64,000 bases of DNA from Idiomarina sp. (GTDB lineage: Bacteria; Pseudomonadota; Gammaproteobacteria; Enterobacterales; Alteromonadaceae): positions 1 through 64,000 of the forward strand of contig JAIUMU010000003.1 of the NCBI GenBank assembly GCA_022565355.1, read 5' to 3'. This document shows positions 9,415 to 18,696 of the stretch, piece after piece. A program made the translations under genes and the position numbers. The notes beneath the pieces were generated by a model that worked only from the letters and a program-made list of their open reading frames with translations, was not told where the DNA came from and ran no database searches. Each line of letters opens with the position of its first letter. Positions within the stretch are counted from its first letter, which is position 1.

Positions 9415-11445
9415 TTAACGTGGGTTGTTTTCGCTCAGATTGGCTTGCCAATCAATTTCGTTCAGCAACTGCTGCCATTGCGGAATGTGCTTAATCTGCT
9501 GCCATAATTGTTTTGCATCCTGTTCCGTAAACCGCAACTGAACCGCCTGCGCCGCTAGCCAATTGGGTAATGCAGAGCCTATTACCTGCTCAATAAAGCC
9601 CTGGGCAGATTCCTCAGTAGCATTGCTTTGCTGCCATAGCGCCTGTAGTTGTTCTAATAGTTGCGGCAGTACAGCGCTAATATTGCTGTTTCGCAACATA
9701 CTTGGCACCTGTTGCACCGTTATTTCGCGGTGTTGTTGCGTGGTTTTGCCCTGAACCAAGAGCAAGCCTAGTTGGCTATACACATGCATAGGTAATTGTA
9801 GTAGCGCTGCGTTAATTTGCAGTTGCACCGGCAACAATAGTGGTTGGCCAGCAAGGCCTGTACTTAATTGTTGGCGAATGCGTTGGCAGAGTACCTGTTG
9901 CTGTGCTCTCTGCAAATCAAGTACATAGAGTTTTTCGAGTTGTGCACTCGATTCGCCATTTACACCTTTTATCAATAGCCAACGATTCTGCAGCATACTT
10001 AATTGCTGCCAAACGAGTTGCTCGCCTGCAGCTCCCAAAGGTTCTTCAGTGCTTAGCGGCTGCGATAACGAAGCGGGTGCGGCCGCGGTTTCCGAGGCGG
10101 CAGAAGGTGCTGCTGAAGCTCCAGTAGCGAAGCCAGGCCGCCCTCCTGCGCCGGGAAGAATTCCCACATTGGCGCTAGCTTGCCCCTGCTTTGCCGCGCT
10201 GTGAGCATTACCAGCATCAGTAGTTTTATGCATATCGTTGGCAAAATTTTGCGCAGGGTTAGCAAAGTTTGCTTCCGCCGCTTGATAGTGTGCCGCTTCA
10301 TTGTTTGGCGTTAGCGCCTGATAGCGATAATGGTGCTGCGCTTGTTGCTGTTCTCGAACATAAGGTGCGAGCGCATTGCGTAAAGCGGCGAGCACAAAAT
10401 CATGCACCTGCCGCGCTTGATGAAAACGCACTTCGTGTTTTGCTGGATGCACATTCACATCTACCTCGTGGGCAGGAAGCTCTATGTACAGCACAAATGT
10501 AGCTTGTTTATCCTCCGGTAAGCTTTCTGCATAGGCTTGGCGCACTGCATGATTTAGCAATTTATCTTTCATCATACGGCCGTTCACATACATATATTGA
10601 ACATCGCCTTGGTGCCTACAAGCACTGGGGGGAGCTATCCACCCGTGTAGGTTCAACTCGAGGCCTGCCGTATCTAGGCTATTTGTTTCCGGGCCATTCG
10701 TTTCTGGGATATTTGTTTCCATACCTCTTGTTTCTAAGCCCTTTGTTTCCATGCCCTTTGTTTCTAAGTAAAGCGCTTCCTCACTAAACCGCTTGCCCGC
10801 AATTTGCTGCAATCGCTGGGCTACCTTTTGCTCGGTATTGGCCACCCGATAGTTGCGCAGTAGTTGCTGGTTGTGGCTTAGTTGGATATCAATATCGGGG
10901 CGGGCTAAGGCGATTCGGCGCACTACTTCATCGATATGCGCAAACTCGGTTTTTTCGGTACGTAAAAACTTACGCCGCGCGGGCGTATTAAAAAATAAAT
11001 CTTCTACATCTACTGTGGTGCCATTCGGATGTGCGGCAGGTTCTAACTGCACGCTCATATCCCGGCCTTCGCACCAAGCTTGCCACGCCTCGGTTTGCGC
11101 CGCAGGCTTAGAGGTTAGGCGCAAGCGCGCTACCGAACTAATACTCGCTAAGGCTTCGCCGCGAAAGCCAAGGCTGGCAATCGCCTCTAAATCATCAAGA
11201 GTGGAAATTTTGCTTGTGGCATGGCGGCTCAGCGCGAGCGTGAGTTCATCTTTCGCGATGCCGCTGCCATTATCACGAATGCGAATTCTGCGCGCGCCAC
11301 CTTTCTCAATATCAATACGAATTTCTGTGGCGCCAGCGTCAATGCAGTTTTCCACCAACTCCTTTACAACCGAAGCTGGCCGCTCTACAACTTCGCCGGC
11401 CGCAATCTGGTTTGCTAACTGCGGCGGTAACAATTGAATGGGCAT
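9415..11445 (-). CDS. mutL: DNA mismatch repair protein MutL, with an internal pentapeptide repeat
   Basis: MutL is the ATP-driven coordinator of mismatch repair. The 676-aa protein has the GHKL ATPase motifs near the N-terminus: [17 protein letters not shown] and [11 protein letters not shown] transducer domain contains [13 protein letters not shown], followed by a long Ala/Gln-rich linker (about 370-480) and a C-terminal dimerisation domain. I see no DQHA(x)2E metal-binding endonuclease motif in that domain, so it is the nicking-deficient type that works with MutH. Residues 227-260 hold seven copies of a pentapeptide, (L/M/P)ET(K/N)G, in a loop where E. coli MutL has only a few residues. 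The frame stays open through the repeat. The gene starts 3 nt after amiB. Confidence 0.97.
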   Translation of the reverse strand: MPIQLLPPQLANQIAAGEVVERPASVVKELVENCIDAGATEIRIDIEKGGARRIRIRDNGSGIAKDELTLALSRHATSKISTLDDLEAIASLGFRGEALASISSVARLRLTSKPAAQTEAWQAWCEGRDMSVQLEPAAHPNGTTVDVEDLFFNTPARRKFLRTEKTEFAHIDEVVRRIALARPDIDIQLSHNQQLLRNYRVANTEQKVAQRLQQIAGKRFSEEALYLETKGMETKGLETRGMETNIPETNGPETNSLDTAGLELNLHGWIAPPSACRHQGDVQYMYVNGRMMKDKLLNHAVRQAYAESLPEDKQATFVLYIELPAHEVDVNVHPAKHEVRFHQARQVHDFVLAALRNALAPYVREQQQAQHHYRYQALTPNNEAAHYQAAEANFANPAQNFANDMHKTTDAGNAHSAAKQGQASANVGILPGAGGRPGFATGASAAPSAASETAAAPASLSQPLSTEEPLGAAGEQLVWQQLSMLQNRWLLIKGVNGESSAQLEKLYVLDLQRAQQQVLCQRIRQQLSTGLAGQPLLLPVQLQINAALLQLPMHVYSQLGLLLVQGKTTQQHREITVQQVPSMLRNSNISAVLPQLLEQLQALWQQSNATEESAQGFIEQVIGSALPNWLAAQAVQLRFTEQDAKQLWQQIKHIPQWQQLLNEIDWQANLSENNPR
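10665..10769 (-). repeat. 15-bp tandem repeat inside mutL, seven units
   Basis: The plus strand shows TTTC at 10686, 10701, 10716, 10731, 10746 and 10761, exactly every 15 bp. The intervening bases are similar (for example CATGCCCTTTG and TAAGCCCTTTG), and a seventh, decayed unit begins near 10671. The array encodes ET or DT at residues 228, 233, 238, 243, 248, 253 and 258 of MutL. Because the unit is a multiple of three, gain or loss of copies keeps the frame. Confidence 0.92.
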
Positions 11446-11448
11446 GAG

Positions 11449-12816
11449 CTACCTTCCCAGTGGGATTTCTAAACGCTGACCAACCCGAATTGTGGTGCTG
11501 CGCAAATTGTTATGCTGCACGATCGCATCTACACTTACGCCATACCGTTGGGCGATTACCGAAAGTGATTCGCCCCGAGCTACCACATGGGTTTGTAACC
11601 GCAGTTCTGCAAGTGAAGTGCCAGCTACCGGGTTACGAATAAAAAACTCCCGAATTCCCATGTACAGTGCATTTGCCAAGCGATCTTGATGCTGATTATT
11701 AATTAATAAACGTTCTTTGTGCGGGTTCGAGATAAAACCAAGCTCAACCAACACCGAAGGCGTGCGCAGCGCGCTCAAAACACCAAAGCTGGCACCTTCC
11801 GGGCGATTCCGATGTAAGCGCGTTACTTTACCAAGCTCCGCTAAAATAATTTGCGCAGCTTCGTAGCCATCAGCCATCGAGTTATCGCGGAACATATCTA
11901 ACATCGCTCGGTTTAAGTACGGATCGTCATCTGCGTCTTGCAGAATATGCTCCACATCAATCAGCTCTTCACTTAAGCGTTCTTTATTTTCCAGAGCTCT
12001 ACCAAGTTCAGTATCAGAACGGCGTTGCGAAAGCACCCATACGGAGGCACCTCGTGGTTGTGAAGAGGTAAACGCATCGGCGTGCAAGCTCACAAAGAAA
12101 TCAGCGCGCTCACGGCGGCCAATGCTGGTGCGTTGCGCCAATGATACCGATTGATCGCCTGTGCGGGTAAGCACAGCCCGCATTCCTGGATCGGCATTAA
12201 TGCGCGCGGCCAATTTTCGGGCCACCGCTAATGTTACCGCTTTCTCTTGGGTGCCAGCAGGGCCAATTGAGCCTGGATCGCGGCCGCCATGACCAGCATC
12301 AATCACCACTACCAATGGCCTAATCGGCACAGAATCGAGCGTGCGCGGAACGCGAGGGGTGCTATCGGGTGCGGGCACTGTTGGTGCTGTTCGAGTAGGC
12401 GCAGCCTCAGTTACATTGGTGGCTCCGGCAATATCTACTACTAACCGATGGCCAGCACTACCGGCTGGCCCTAAAGCAAAAATTTCAGGTGTAATAGCGC
12501 CGCTGAGTTCAATTACAACCCGGCTTGTTCCTGGCCGAGGCGGCCCGCTTGGGCGAACCACGCGCACCACATCTGAGCGCACATCTACCGCGGCTAAATC
12601 CACCTTATTGGTGGTGTTATGAAAATCAATCACCAAGCGGTACGGTGCGTTATCAAATATGGTGAAATAGGTATAGGTAGGCTCTGCAGATAAATCGAAC
12701 ACTATGCGTGTTTTATCTGCAGACGGCGCAACGCGTACTTGGTCAATTGATTGGGCAAACGCGTTCACAGCAAACAAGCTCATGCTAACGATTAGCAAAA
12801 GCACTACTTGATGCAT
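11449..12816 (-). CDS. amiB: N-acetylmuramoyl-L-alanine amidase with AMIN and LysM domains
   Basis: A periplasmic zinc amidase that splits septal peptidoglycan during cell separation. The 455-aa protein has a signal peptide ending near AFA-QS (residue 22). An AMIN septal-targeting domain covers about 25-130, followed by a Pro/Thr linker. The amidase_3 domain starts at [14 protein letters not shown] and includes the zinc-coordinating SLHADAF and the catalytic [14 protein letters not shown]-terminal LysM domain occupies about residues 408-452. The layout AMIN-amidase-LysM and the tsaE-amiB-mutL context match AmiB rather than AmiA or AmiC. Confidence 0.95.
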   Translation of the reverse strand: MHQVVLLLIVSMSLFAVNAFAQSIDQVRVAPSADKTRIVFDLSAEPTYTYFTIFDNAPYRLVIDFHNTTNKVDLAAVDVRSDVVRVVRPSGPPRPGTSRVVIELSGAITPEIFALGPAGSAGHRLVVDIAGATNVTEAAPTRTAPTVPAPDSTPRVPRTLDSVPIRPLVVVIDAGHGGRDPGSIGPAGTQEKAVTLAVARKLAARINADPGMRAVLTRTGDQSVSLAQRTSIGRRERADFFVSLHADAFTSSQPRGASVWVLSQRRSDTELGRALENKERLSEELIDVEHILQDADDDPYLNRAMLDMFRDNSMADGYEAAQIILAELGKVTRLHRNRPEGASFGVLSALRTPSVLVELGFISNPHKERLLINNQHQDRLANALYMGIREFFIRNPVAGTSLAELRLQTHVVARGESLSVIAQRYGVSVDAIVQHNNLRSTTIRVGQRLEIPLGR

Positions 12817-12836
12817 TCGTTTGCACCATCCATGTA

Positions 12837-13322
12837 CTACAGTTGTTTTAATAACGCATCCCCAACTTCACTAAAAGCTACTAACGTAGCTGAACGCCCG
12901 CTTTCGGCAGGTCTAAGAGTTATTACAATATCGGCCTGTGGCAATATACCAACGCCACGTTCGGGCCATTCCACTAGGCACAAACTATCATCCCCAAAAT
13001 AATCACGAATCCCCATAAATTCAAGCTCTTCTGGGTCTGCTAAGCGATATAAATCAAAATGATACACCCGCCAGTTAGCAAGTTCATAAGGCTCAACCAA
13101 GGTATAGGTTGGGCTTTTTACTGCCCCATCATGGCCAAGCGCTTGCACAAAGCCACGGCTAAAGGTTGTTTTACCAGCACCCAAATCACCACGCAGGTAA
13201 ATTACCGCTGGTTCGCTACAGCCTGCAGCCAAGCTTGCGCCGAGCGCAATGGTAGCCTCTTCATCCAGTAATGCTCGTTGAATTGTGGTGCGTGCCGGCG
13301 GCGTGTTTTGCATACTACTCAT
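12837..13322 (-). CDS. tsaE: tRNA threonylcarbamoyladenosine biosynthesis ATPase TsaE
   Basis: TsaE is the small P-loop ATPase that resets the TsaB-TsaD complex making t6A37 in tRNAs. The Walker A motif [13 protein letters not shown], the PTYTLVEPY segment and the VYHFDLYRL motif are all present. I place the start at the ATG at 13322 (MSSMQNTPP), giving 161 aa, close to the E. coli size; an upstream TTG would add nine residues. It lies 20 nt before amiB. Confidence 0.94.
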   Translation of the reverse strand: MSSMQNTPPARTTIQRALLDEEATIALGASLAAGCSEPAVIYLRGDLGAGKTTFSRGFVQALGHDGAVKSPTYTLVEPYELANWRVYHFDLYRLADPEELEFMGIRDYFGDDSLCLVEWPERGVGILPQADIVITLRPAESGRSATLVAFSEVGDALLKQL

Positions 13323-13434
13323 GCGCTTAATCGGTATCCTGTAAATCAAGTTGTTAATCTAACCGGCATCGCCGGTAATTACCTAGCAAAAGCCTATTCA
13401 AACTCAGTAATGATTAGGCAAATATATCCAGCAA

Positions 13435-14970
13435 TCATTGTTCAGGATTCACCCAGATGCGAATGTGCTCGATAACATCGCTCGCTAGCACCCCTCGGCA
13501 ATGGCCATTAGCCGCTTGCTCAGCAGCTAAGCTATGGATCATAACACCTGTTTGTGCGGCGCTCTCTGCTTCAATCAGCAAGGCCTGTTGTTGCGCCAGT
13601 AAGCCAGCAATAATACCGGTTAACACATCTCCCATACCAGCACTCGCTAATGCAGGCGTGCCAAAGGTGTTCACCGCTGTTGCCGAAGGCCCACTAATAA
13701 TACTACCTGCGCCCTTTAATACCACCGTACCGGATAATAATTCTTGCAACGTGGCCGCCGCTAACCAGCGATCCTGCTCAATATCAGCAATGCTGCACTG
13801 TAGTAATCGCGCAGCCTCGCCTGGATGTGGCGTGTACACCGCACCTTCGGCCACGGGTAGTTCTTCTCCACGCGCAAGTTGCTGAGCTAATAAGTTTAAT
13901 CCATCAGCATCAATTACCGCTGCAACTGGCTTATCTTGGCTGCGCAAACAAAATCGTTGCCACCAAAGTTTACCCCAAGCACTTTGCCCAAGCCCTGGGC
14001 CAATGGCTATTACCGTAGCTTGCTCTAGTAAGGCCTCTGCTGCTGGGGTATCTGCCGCTAAACCGCGCACCATAAGCTCGGGCTGAATACCCACTAAGGC
14101 TTCTTGCCCCGGCTCACACACCACGCTCACTTTACCAGCGCCACTGCGCATTGCTGCTGTGGCTGCCATGCGCGCAGCTCCTGCCATGCCAGCACTACCA
14201 CCGATTACTAACACATGGCCAAAGTTACCCTTCTGGCACACCTTGGCTCGTGGTGGTAATTGATGGGCTATTTGTTCTTTGTGTAATAGCCACGCAGAAG
14301 GTTCCGTAAGTAAACGGAACTCGCGCTGAATACCCAAATCAGCGTAAAACAATGTGCCAATGCAATCGGCTGCCATTGCCGTAGTTAAGCCTTTTTTCAC
14401 CGCCACCATGGTAACGGTACAGCTTGCTTTTACCGCAACACCCATTACGGTTCCGGTGTTAGCATTTAGGCCGCTTGGCACATCAATCGCCAATACCGGT
14501 AAACTTGCTTCATTAAGGGCCTCAATACATTCGCGGATTTCACCACGAATAGCGTTGTTCAAGCCAGTGCCAAGCAATGCATCAACTACCCAATCGGGTT
14601 CATGATCAGCCCACTCCATAAGGGGCTCAATTTGGCCACCTAGCGATAGCCATCTTTGCAGCGCTCGTTGGCCATCCTCGGAACGGGGCTCGCCATGGGC
14701 AAACACCCGAACCTGATACCCTGCCTCCAACGCATGGCACGCCAGCAAGTAGCCATCACCACCGTTATTTCCCGGACCACATAATACAGCGATACGCGGC
14801 TGAGTGTTGCGAGTACACTGCTGCAAACATTGCCAAGCCGCTTCTCCGGCTCGTTGCATGAGCTGCCACATACTAACCCCAGCACGAGCCGCAGCCTCAG
14901 GTTCAAACTCGCGAACTTGTTCCGGTGTATAAAGCTGCTGTGGTATGCTCTGTGTAATCCATGAGTGCAC
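13435..14970 (-). CDS. nnr: Bifunctional NAD(P)H-hydrate epimerase/dehydratase
   Basis: Nnr repairs hydrated NAD(P)H. The N-terminal epimerase half (YjeF_N) contains GPGNNGGDGYLLA; the C-terminal ADP-dependent dehydratase half contains VIGGSAGMAGAARMA and the signature GMGDVLTGIIAGLLAQ. I choose the GTG at 14970 (VHSWITQ), which has GAGG about nine bases upstream and gives 511 aa, near the E. coli 515. The frame stays open upstream to an ATG at 15075, but those residues look non-conserved and run into the divergent promoter region before queG. Confidence 0.95.
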   Translation of the reverse strand: MHSWITQSIPQQLYTPEQVREFEPEAAARAGVSMWQLMQRAGEAAWQCLQQCTRNTQPRIAVLCGPGNNGGDGYLLACHALEAGYQVRVFAHGEPRSEDGQRALQRWLSLGGQIEPLMEWADHEPDWVVDALLGTGLNNAIRGEIRECIEALNEASLPVLAIDVPSGLNANTGTVMGVAVKASCTVTMVAVKKGLTTAMAADCIGTLFYADLGIQREFRLLTEPSAWLLHKEQIAHQLPPRAKVCQKGNFGHVLVIGGSAGMAGAARMAATAAMRSGAGKVSVVCEPGQEALVGIQPELMVRGLAADTPAAEALLEQATVIAIGPGLGQSAWGKLWWQRFCLRSQDKPVAAVIDADGLNLLAQQLARGEELPVAEGAVYTPHPGEAARLLQCSIADIEQDRWLAAATLQELLSGTVVLKGAGSIISGPSATAVNTFGTPALASAGMGDVLTGIIAGLLAQQQALLIEAESAAQTGVMIHSLAAEQAANGHCRGVLASDVIEHIRIWVNPEQ

Positions 14971-15152
14971 GGTAATTATCCTCGGCAGGTAAAATTTCGT
15001 GATGCAAGTTCGGGTATAAGTTCTTGGCACAAAAACGTGCGGTACCACAATGCTGGGCTTTGCAGCAACCTGCAAGCAAGCATACGTTATAGAAGCAGTG
15101 TGCCCGAGTAAATTCTTAGCGCTACCTCAGCATACGATAAATTTGAGTAAAA

Positions 15153-16337
15153 ATGACAGCAAACTACCAAGGTTTAGTGGAAAAAATTAAGCAGTGGGGC
15201 CGCGAGCTGGGTTTCCAGCAAGTGGGCATTAGTGATCTCGATTTATCGAAACATGAAAAATCCTTACAAGAGTGGCTAGATAAGCAATATCACGGCGAAA
15301 TGGATTACATGGAGCGGCATGGCATGCTGCGTGCTCGGCCTGCTGAATTGCACCCGGGGAGTGTGCGGGCAATTTGTGTGCGCATGAATTACCTACCCGA
15401 AGGCGCCCGTTTTGCCGAGGTGTTAAAACAGCCACAACTTGGGTTTGTAAGCCGCTATGCTTTGGGCCGTGATTACCACAAAGTATTGCGCAAGCGCTTG
15501 AAGCAACTGGGCGATAAAATTAGTGCCCACGTGGCAGAGCATCAAGCAGAGTATGGCCTTACTGCTGATTTTCGCCCTTTTGTAGATTCAGCTCCCATTC
15601 TTGAACGCCCTTTGGCAGAAAAAGCAGGGTTAGGCTGGACCGGCAAACACACCCTATTATTGAATGCAGAAGATGGTTCGTGGTTCTTTTTAGGGGAGTT
15701 GTTGATTAACTTGCCACTACCAGTAGATAAGCCGCAGCCAGAACAATGCGGAACCTGTACCGCCTGCATTACGATTTGCCCAACCCAAGCAATTGTTGAG
15801 CCCTATGTAGTAGACGGGCGGCGCTGTATTAGTTACCTCACCATTGAATATGGCGGGATTATTCCAGAAGAATTTCGCAAACCGATGGGTAATCGTATTT
15901 ATGGCTGTGATGATTGCCAATTAGTATGTCCGTGGAATCGTTATGCTACCCCAACGCCGGAAAATGATTTTCTCCCCCGACACAAGCTACATACGCCAGA
16001 GCTTTTGGATTTATGGAGCTGGTCGGAAAGCGAGTTTCTAAAACACACAGAAGGCTCGCCTATTCGCCGCATCGGCTATGAGCGCTGGCAACGTAACTTA
16101 GCGATAGCACTGGGCAATGCATTGGCTCATGTAAGTGCGGAGCAGGATACAGAAGCCACAAACGCGATAATCACGGCATTAAATAACCGCCGCAGCAGCA
16201 CTAGCGAATTAATTGCCGTGCACATTGATTGGGCACTAGAGCAAGTAAGCACGCATGCACAGGGCAAGAATTCACCACAGCGGCAAACCCAACGCTTGGT
16301 TCGGGTAGTGGAGAAAGGGCTACCCCGTGATGCTTAA
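15153..16337 (+). CDS. queG: Epoxyqueuosine reductase
   Basis: QueG uses cobalamin and two [4Fe-4S] clusters to reduce epoxyqueuosine to queuosine in tRNA. The 394-aa protein has the ferredoxin-like motifs CGTCTACITICP and CDDCQLVCPWN. The N-terminal half carries the family's GRDYHKVLRKRLKQL and ILERPLAEKAGLGWTGKHTLLL segments, and a short HEAT-like C-terminus follows. It is divergent from nnr with 182 nt between the starts, as in E. coli where queG (yjeS) neighbours yjeF. The ribosome binding site is weak. Confidence 0.96.
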   Translation: MTANYQGLVEKIKQWGRELGFQQVGISDLDLSKHEKSLQEWLDKQYHGEMDYMERHGMLRARPAELHPGSVRAICVRMNYLPEGARFAEVLKQPQLGFVSRYALGRDYHKVLRKRLKQLGDKISAHVAEHQAEYGLTADFRPFVDSAPILERPLAEKAGLGWTGKHTLLLNAEDGSWFFLGELLINLPLPVDKPQPEQCGTCTACITICPTQAIVEPYVVDGRRCISYLTIEYGGIIPEEFRKPMGNRIYGCDDCQLVCPWNRYATPTPENDFLPRHKLHTPELLDLWSWSESEFLKHTEGSPIRRIGYERWQRNLAIALGNALAHVSAEQDTEATNAIITALNNRRSSTSELIAVHIDWALEQVSTHAQGKNSPQRQTQRLVRVVEKGLPRDA

Positions 16338-16549
16338 GGTTTGAATACCCCAATCACTTGATCGCGGCTTACATTCGAGCTTTTTTTGCCGCTATCATCT
16401 TTCTGCATATCGGCTTCACTCATGGTGTAATCGCATTCAACGCATGTTACGTGCTCTTGCTCATCTTCGATATAAACCATCATCGAATCTGTTGCTTTGC
16501 AATGCGGGCATACCGCCCCAGAAATAAACCGCTTACGTGTGCGTGCCAT
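16334..16549 (-). CDS. yheV: YheV family zinc-ribbon-like protein
   Basis: A 71-aa protein beginning MARTRKRFISGAVCPHCKATDSM, closely resembling E. coli YheV. Two CxxC pairs (CPHC, CVEC) suggest a zinc site; the function is unknown. The ATG at 16549 is chosen because AGGA lies about 8 nt upstream and the family begins here; a longer frame to 16603 is unlikely. It overlaps the end of queG by 4 nt on the opposite strand and is divergent from yheS. Confidence 0.9.
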   Translation of the reverse strand: MARTRKRFISGAVCPHCKATDSMMVYIEDEQEHVTCVECDYTMSEADMQKDDSGKKSSNVSRDQVIGVFKP

Positions 16550-16650
16550 ATATTTTCCTATTTGGGTGCGAGCGCTATTCTCAGGTATCATAAGCGCCCT
16601 CATGGGTTGAACCAGAAATACGCAGCACTACTTGGAGCTTATCCGCAGTT

Positions 16651-18576
16651 ATGATTCAAGCCGACAATTTAAGCCTTATTCGTGGTGGCCATCAGCTATT
16701 AAAGGCAGCGCAGTTTAGCATTTTCCCTGGCCAACGAGTAGGCTTGGTAGGCGCCAATGGCGCTGGTAAATCATCTTTGTTCGCGTTATTGCGCGGTGAA
16801 ATCAAAGAAGATGATGGCCAACTGCATGTGCCCAACGGTTGGCGCATGGCCAGTGTAGCGCAAGAAACCCCTGCCCTCGATACACCTGCTCGTGCCTACG
16901 TAATTTCTGGTGATGCTGAGTATACGGCGATTCGCCAACAATTGGATGAGGCTGAAGCAAAAGGTGATGGTAATGCGATAGCGGTATTGCATGGCAAACT
17001 AGATACCATTGGTGGTTATCAAATTTCCGCACGGGCGGCCACATTAATGGCGGGCTTAGGCTTTAGCCAAGCGCAACTCGATGCACCGGTAAAAAGTTTC
17101 TCGGGTGGCTGGCGGATGCGGCTGAATTTAGCGCAAGTACTCATTGCCCGCGCCGATCTATTATTGCTGGATGAGCCCACTAACCACTTGGATCTAGATG
17201 CCATTGTTTGGTTAGAAAGCTGGTTAAAGCGCTTTGAGGGCACGGTAATCGTAATCTCCCATGATCGCGAATTCTTGGATGGTGTAGTCAACAATATTAT
17301 CCATATCGAGCGCCAAACCACCCAGTGCTATAGCGGTGATTACAGTAGCTTTCAGCGCCAGCGCAGTGAGCGCAGAGCGCAGCAAGCACAACAGTATGCT
17401 AAAGAGCAGCAGCAACGTGCGCATCTGCAAAGTTTCGTAGATCGCTTTCGCGCCCAAGCAACTAAAGCCCGCCAAGCACAAAGCCGCTTAAAGGCACTAG
17501 AACGGCTTACCGCAACGGCACCACTGGGTGATGAAGAACCCTTTGATTTGAATTTTCCAGAGCCTAGCAAGTTACCCAACCCGCTTATTCAGCTAGATAA
17601 TATTCATGCGGGCTATAGCAGTGCGGGTGAACAAACCATTATTCTGCAAAAAGTGCATTTAAATTTGGTACCTGGTAGCCGTATCGGTTTGCTTGGCCGC
17701 AACGGCGCGGGTAAATCAACCTTAATGAAAATGCTGGCCGGGGAGTTGCCACCCCAATATGGATTACGCCAAGTAAGCCCGGGGTTAGTGATTGGGTACT
17801 TCGCCCAGCATCAGCTGGATACCTTGAGCTTAAACGATAACCCTGTTACCCATTTGTACCGTATTGACCCAAAAGCATCTGAACAAAGCTTACGCGATTA
17901 TTTGGGTCGCTTCGGTTTCACCGGTGATCGCGCCTATGCGCCCGTAGGGCCATTTTCAGGTGGTGAAAAAGCGCGGTTGGTATTAGCCTTGCTCATTTAT
18001 CAAAAACCGAATTTATTACTTCTGGATGAGCCTACTAACCATCTCGATTTGGACATGCGCGAAGCACTGATTCAAGCGCTCCAAGAATTCAGTGGCGCCA
18101 TGGTGATTGTTTCGCACGATCGGCACTTCTTGCGTGCCACCGTAGATGATTATTATTTGGTAGCGCACCACCAAGTAGATGCCTTCAAAGGTGATTTGGA
18201 TGATTACTCGCGCTGGTTAGAAGAACAAGCCGCGCTGATTAAGGCAGAGCTGCGGGATAATAACGGCAGCGAGAACAGTGCCAATAATGCCGATTCGCTG
18301 CAAAATCGGAAAGCGCAGCGCCAAGCTGCAGCGCAACAGCGCCAGCAGCTGAAGCCGTTACGAGATAAGCTAAAGAAAACGGAAGCCGCGATGGAAAAAG
18401 CAGAAGCGCGCATGCATGAAATTGAGAACGAACTGCTTGATACCGAATTGTACCAAAGCGAAAATAAAGAACGCTTGGCCAAGGTTCTGCAAGAACAGGC
18501 GCAACTGAAATCTGCACAAGAGCAACTCGAACTCGATTGGTTCGAACTCAGCGAACAACTACAAGATAGTGAATAA
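16651..18576 (+). CDS. yheS: ABC-F ATPase YheS
   Basis: A soluble ABC-F protein with two ATP-binding cassettes and no membrane spans; the family acts on ribosomes, though the exact role of YheS is uncertain. At 641 aa it has Walker A GANGAGKS (about 36-43) and GRNGAGKS (about 349-356), the signature FSGGWRMRLNLA and FSGGEKARLVLA, and LLDEPTNHLDLD in both halves. The linker between cassettes is charged, and a C-terminal coiled coil (about 560-640) is rich in Glu, Gln and Arg. It neighbours yheV and yheU as in E. coli. A strong terminator follows. Confidence 0.95.
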   Translation: MIQADNLSLIRGGHQLLKAAQFSIFPGQRVGLVGANGAGKSSLFALLRGEIKEDDGQLHVPNGWRMASVAQETPALDTPARAYVISGDAEYTAIRQQLDEAEAKGDGNAIAVLHGKLDTIGGYQISARAATLMAGLGFSQAQLDAPVKSFSGGWRMRLNLAQVLIARADLLLLDEPTNHLDLDAIVWLESWLKRFEGTVIVISHDREFLDGVVNNIIHIERQTTQCYSGDYSSFQRQRSERRAQQAQQYAKEQQQRAHLQSFVDRFRAQATKARQAQSRLKALERLTATAPLGDEEPFDLNFPEPSKLPNPLIQLDNIHAGYSSAGEQTIILQKVHLNLVPGSRIGLLGRNGAGKSTLMKMLAGELPPQYGLRQVSPGLVIGYFAQHQLDTLSLNDNPVTHLYRIDPKASEQSLRDYLGRFGFTGDRAYAPVGPFSGGEKARLVLALLIYQKPNLLLLDEPTNHLDLDMREALIQALQEFSGAMVIVSHDRHFLRATVDDYYLVAHHQVDAFKGDLDDYSRWLEEQAALIKAELRDNNGSENSANNADSLQNRKAQRQAAAQQRQQLKPLRDKLKKTEAAMEKAEARMHEIENELLDTELYQSENKERLAKVLQEQAQLKSAQEQLELDWFELSEQLQDSE

Positions 18577-18580
18577 AAAA

Positions 18581-18615
18581 CCGCGGGAGCACTGCATGTG
18601 TTCCCGCGGTTTTTA
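18581..18615 (+). terminator. Terminator of yheS
   Basis: A CCGCGGGA...TCCCGCGG hairpin is followed by TTTTT, five bases after the yheS stop. It is preceded by AAAAAA, so it could also act on minus-strand transcripts ending after the M16 peptidase gene. Confidence 0.9.
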
Positions 18616-18696
18616 ATGTTCAGGTGTACTTGTTCAACACCTATGTAGAGCTGCCTTTGCAAAGCGCTGCACTAGCAACGCTATATTCACAAACTG

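Noticed and set aside
10853..11437. A 194-codon plus-strand open frame opposite mutL
   Set aside because: It is the antisense of the conserved MutL ATPase domain; its protein is Ser/Arg-rich without a recognisable motif, typical of a shadow frame.
14971..15075. N-terminal extension of nnr to an ATG at 15075
   Set aside because: The added residues are not like the family, and a GTG with a good ribosome binding site at 14970 gives the standard length.
18204..18662. A 152-codon minus-strand open frame at the end of yheS
   Set aside because: It is antisense to the coiled-coil end of yheS and runs through the terminator; Cys/Ser-rich composition is an artefact of the opposite strand.
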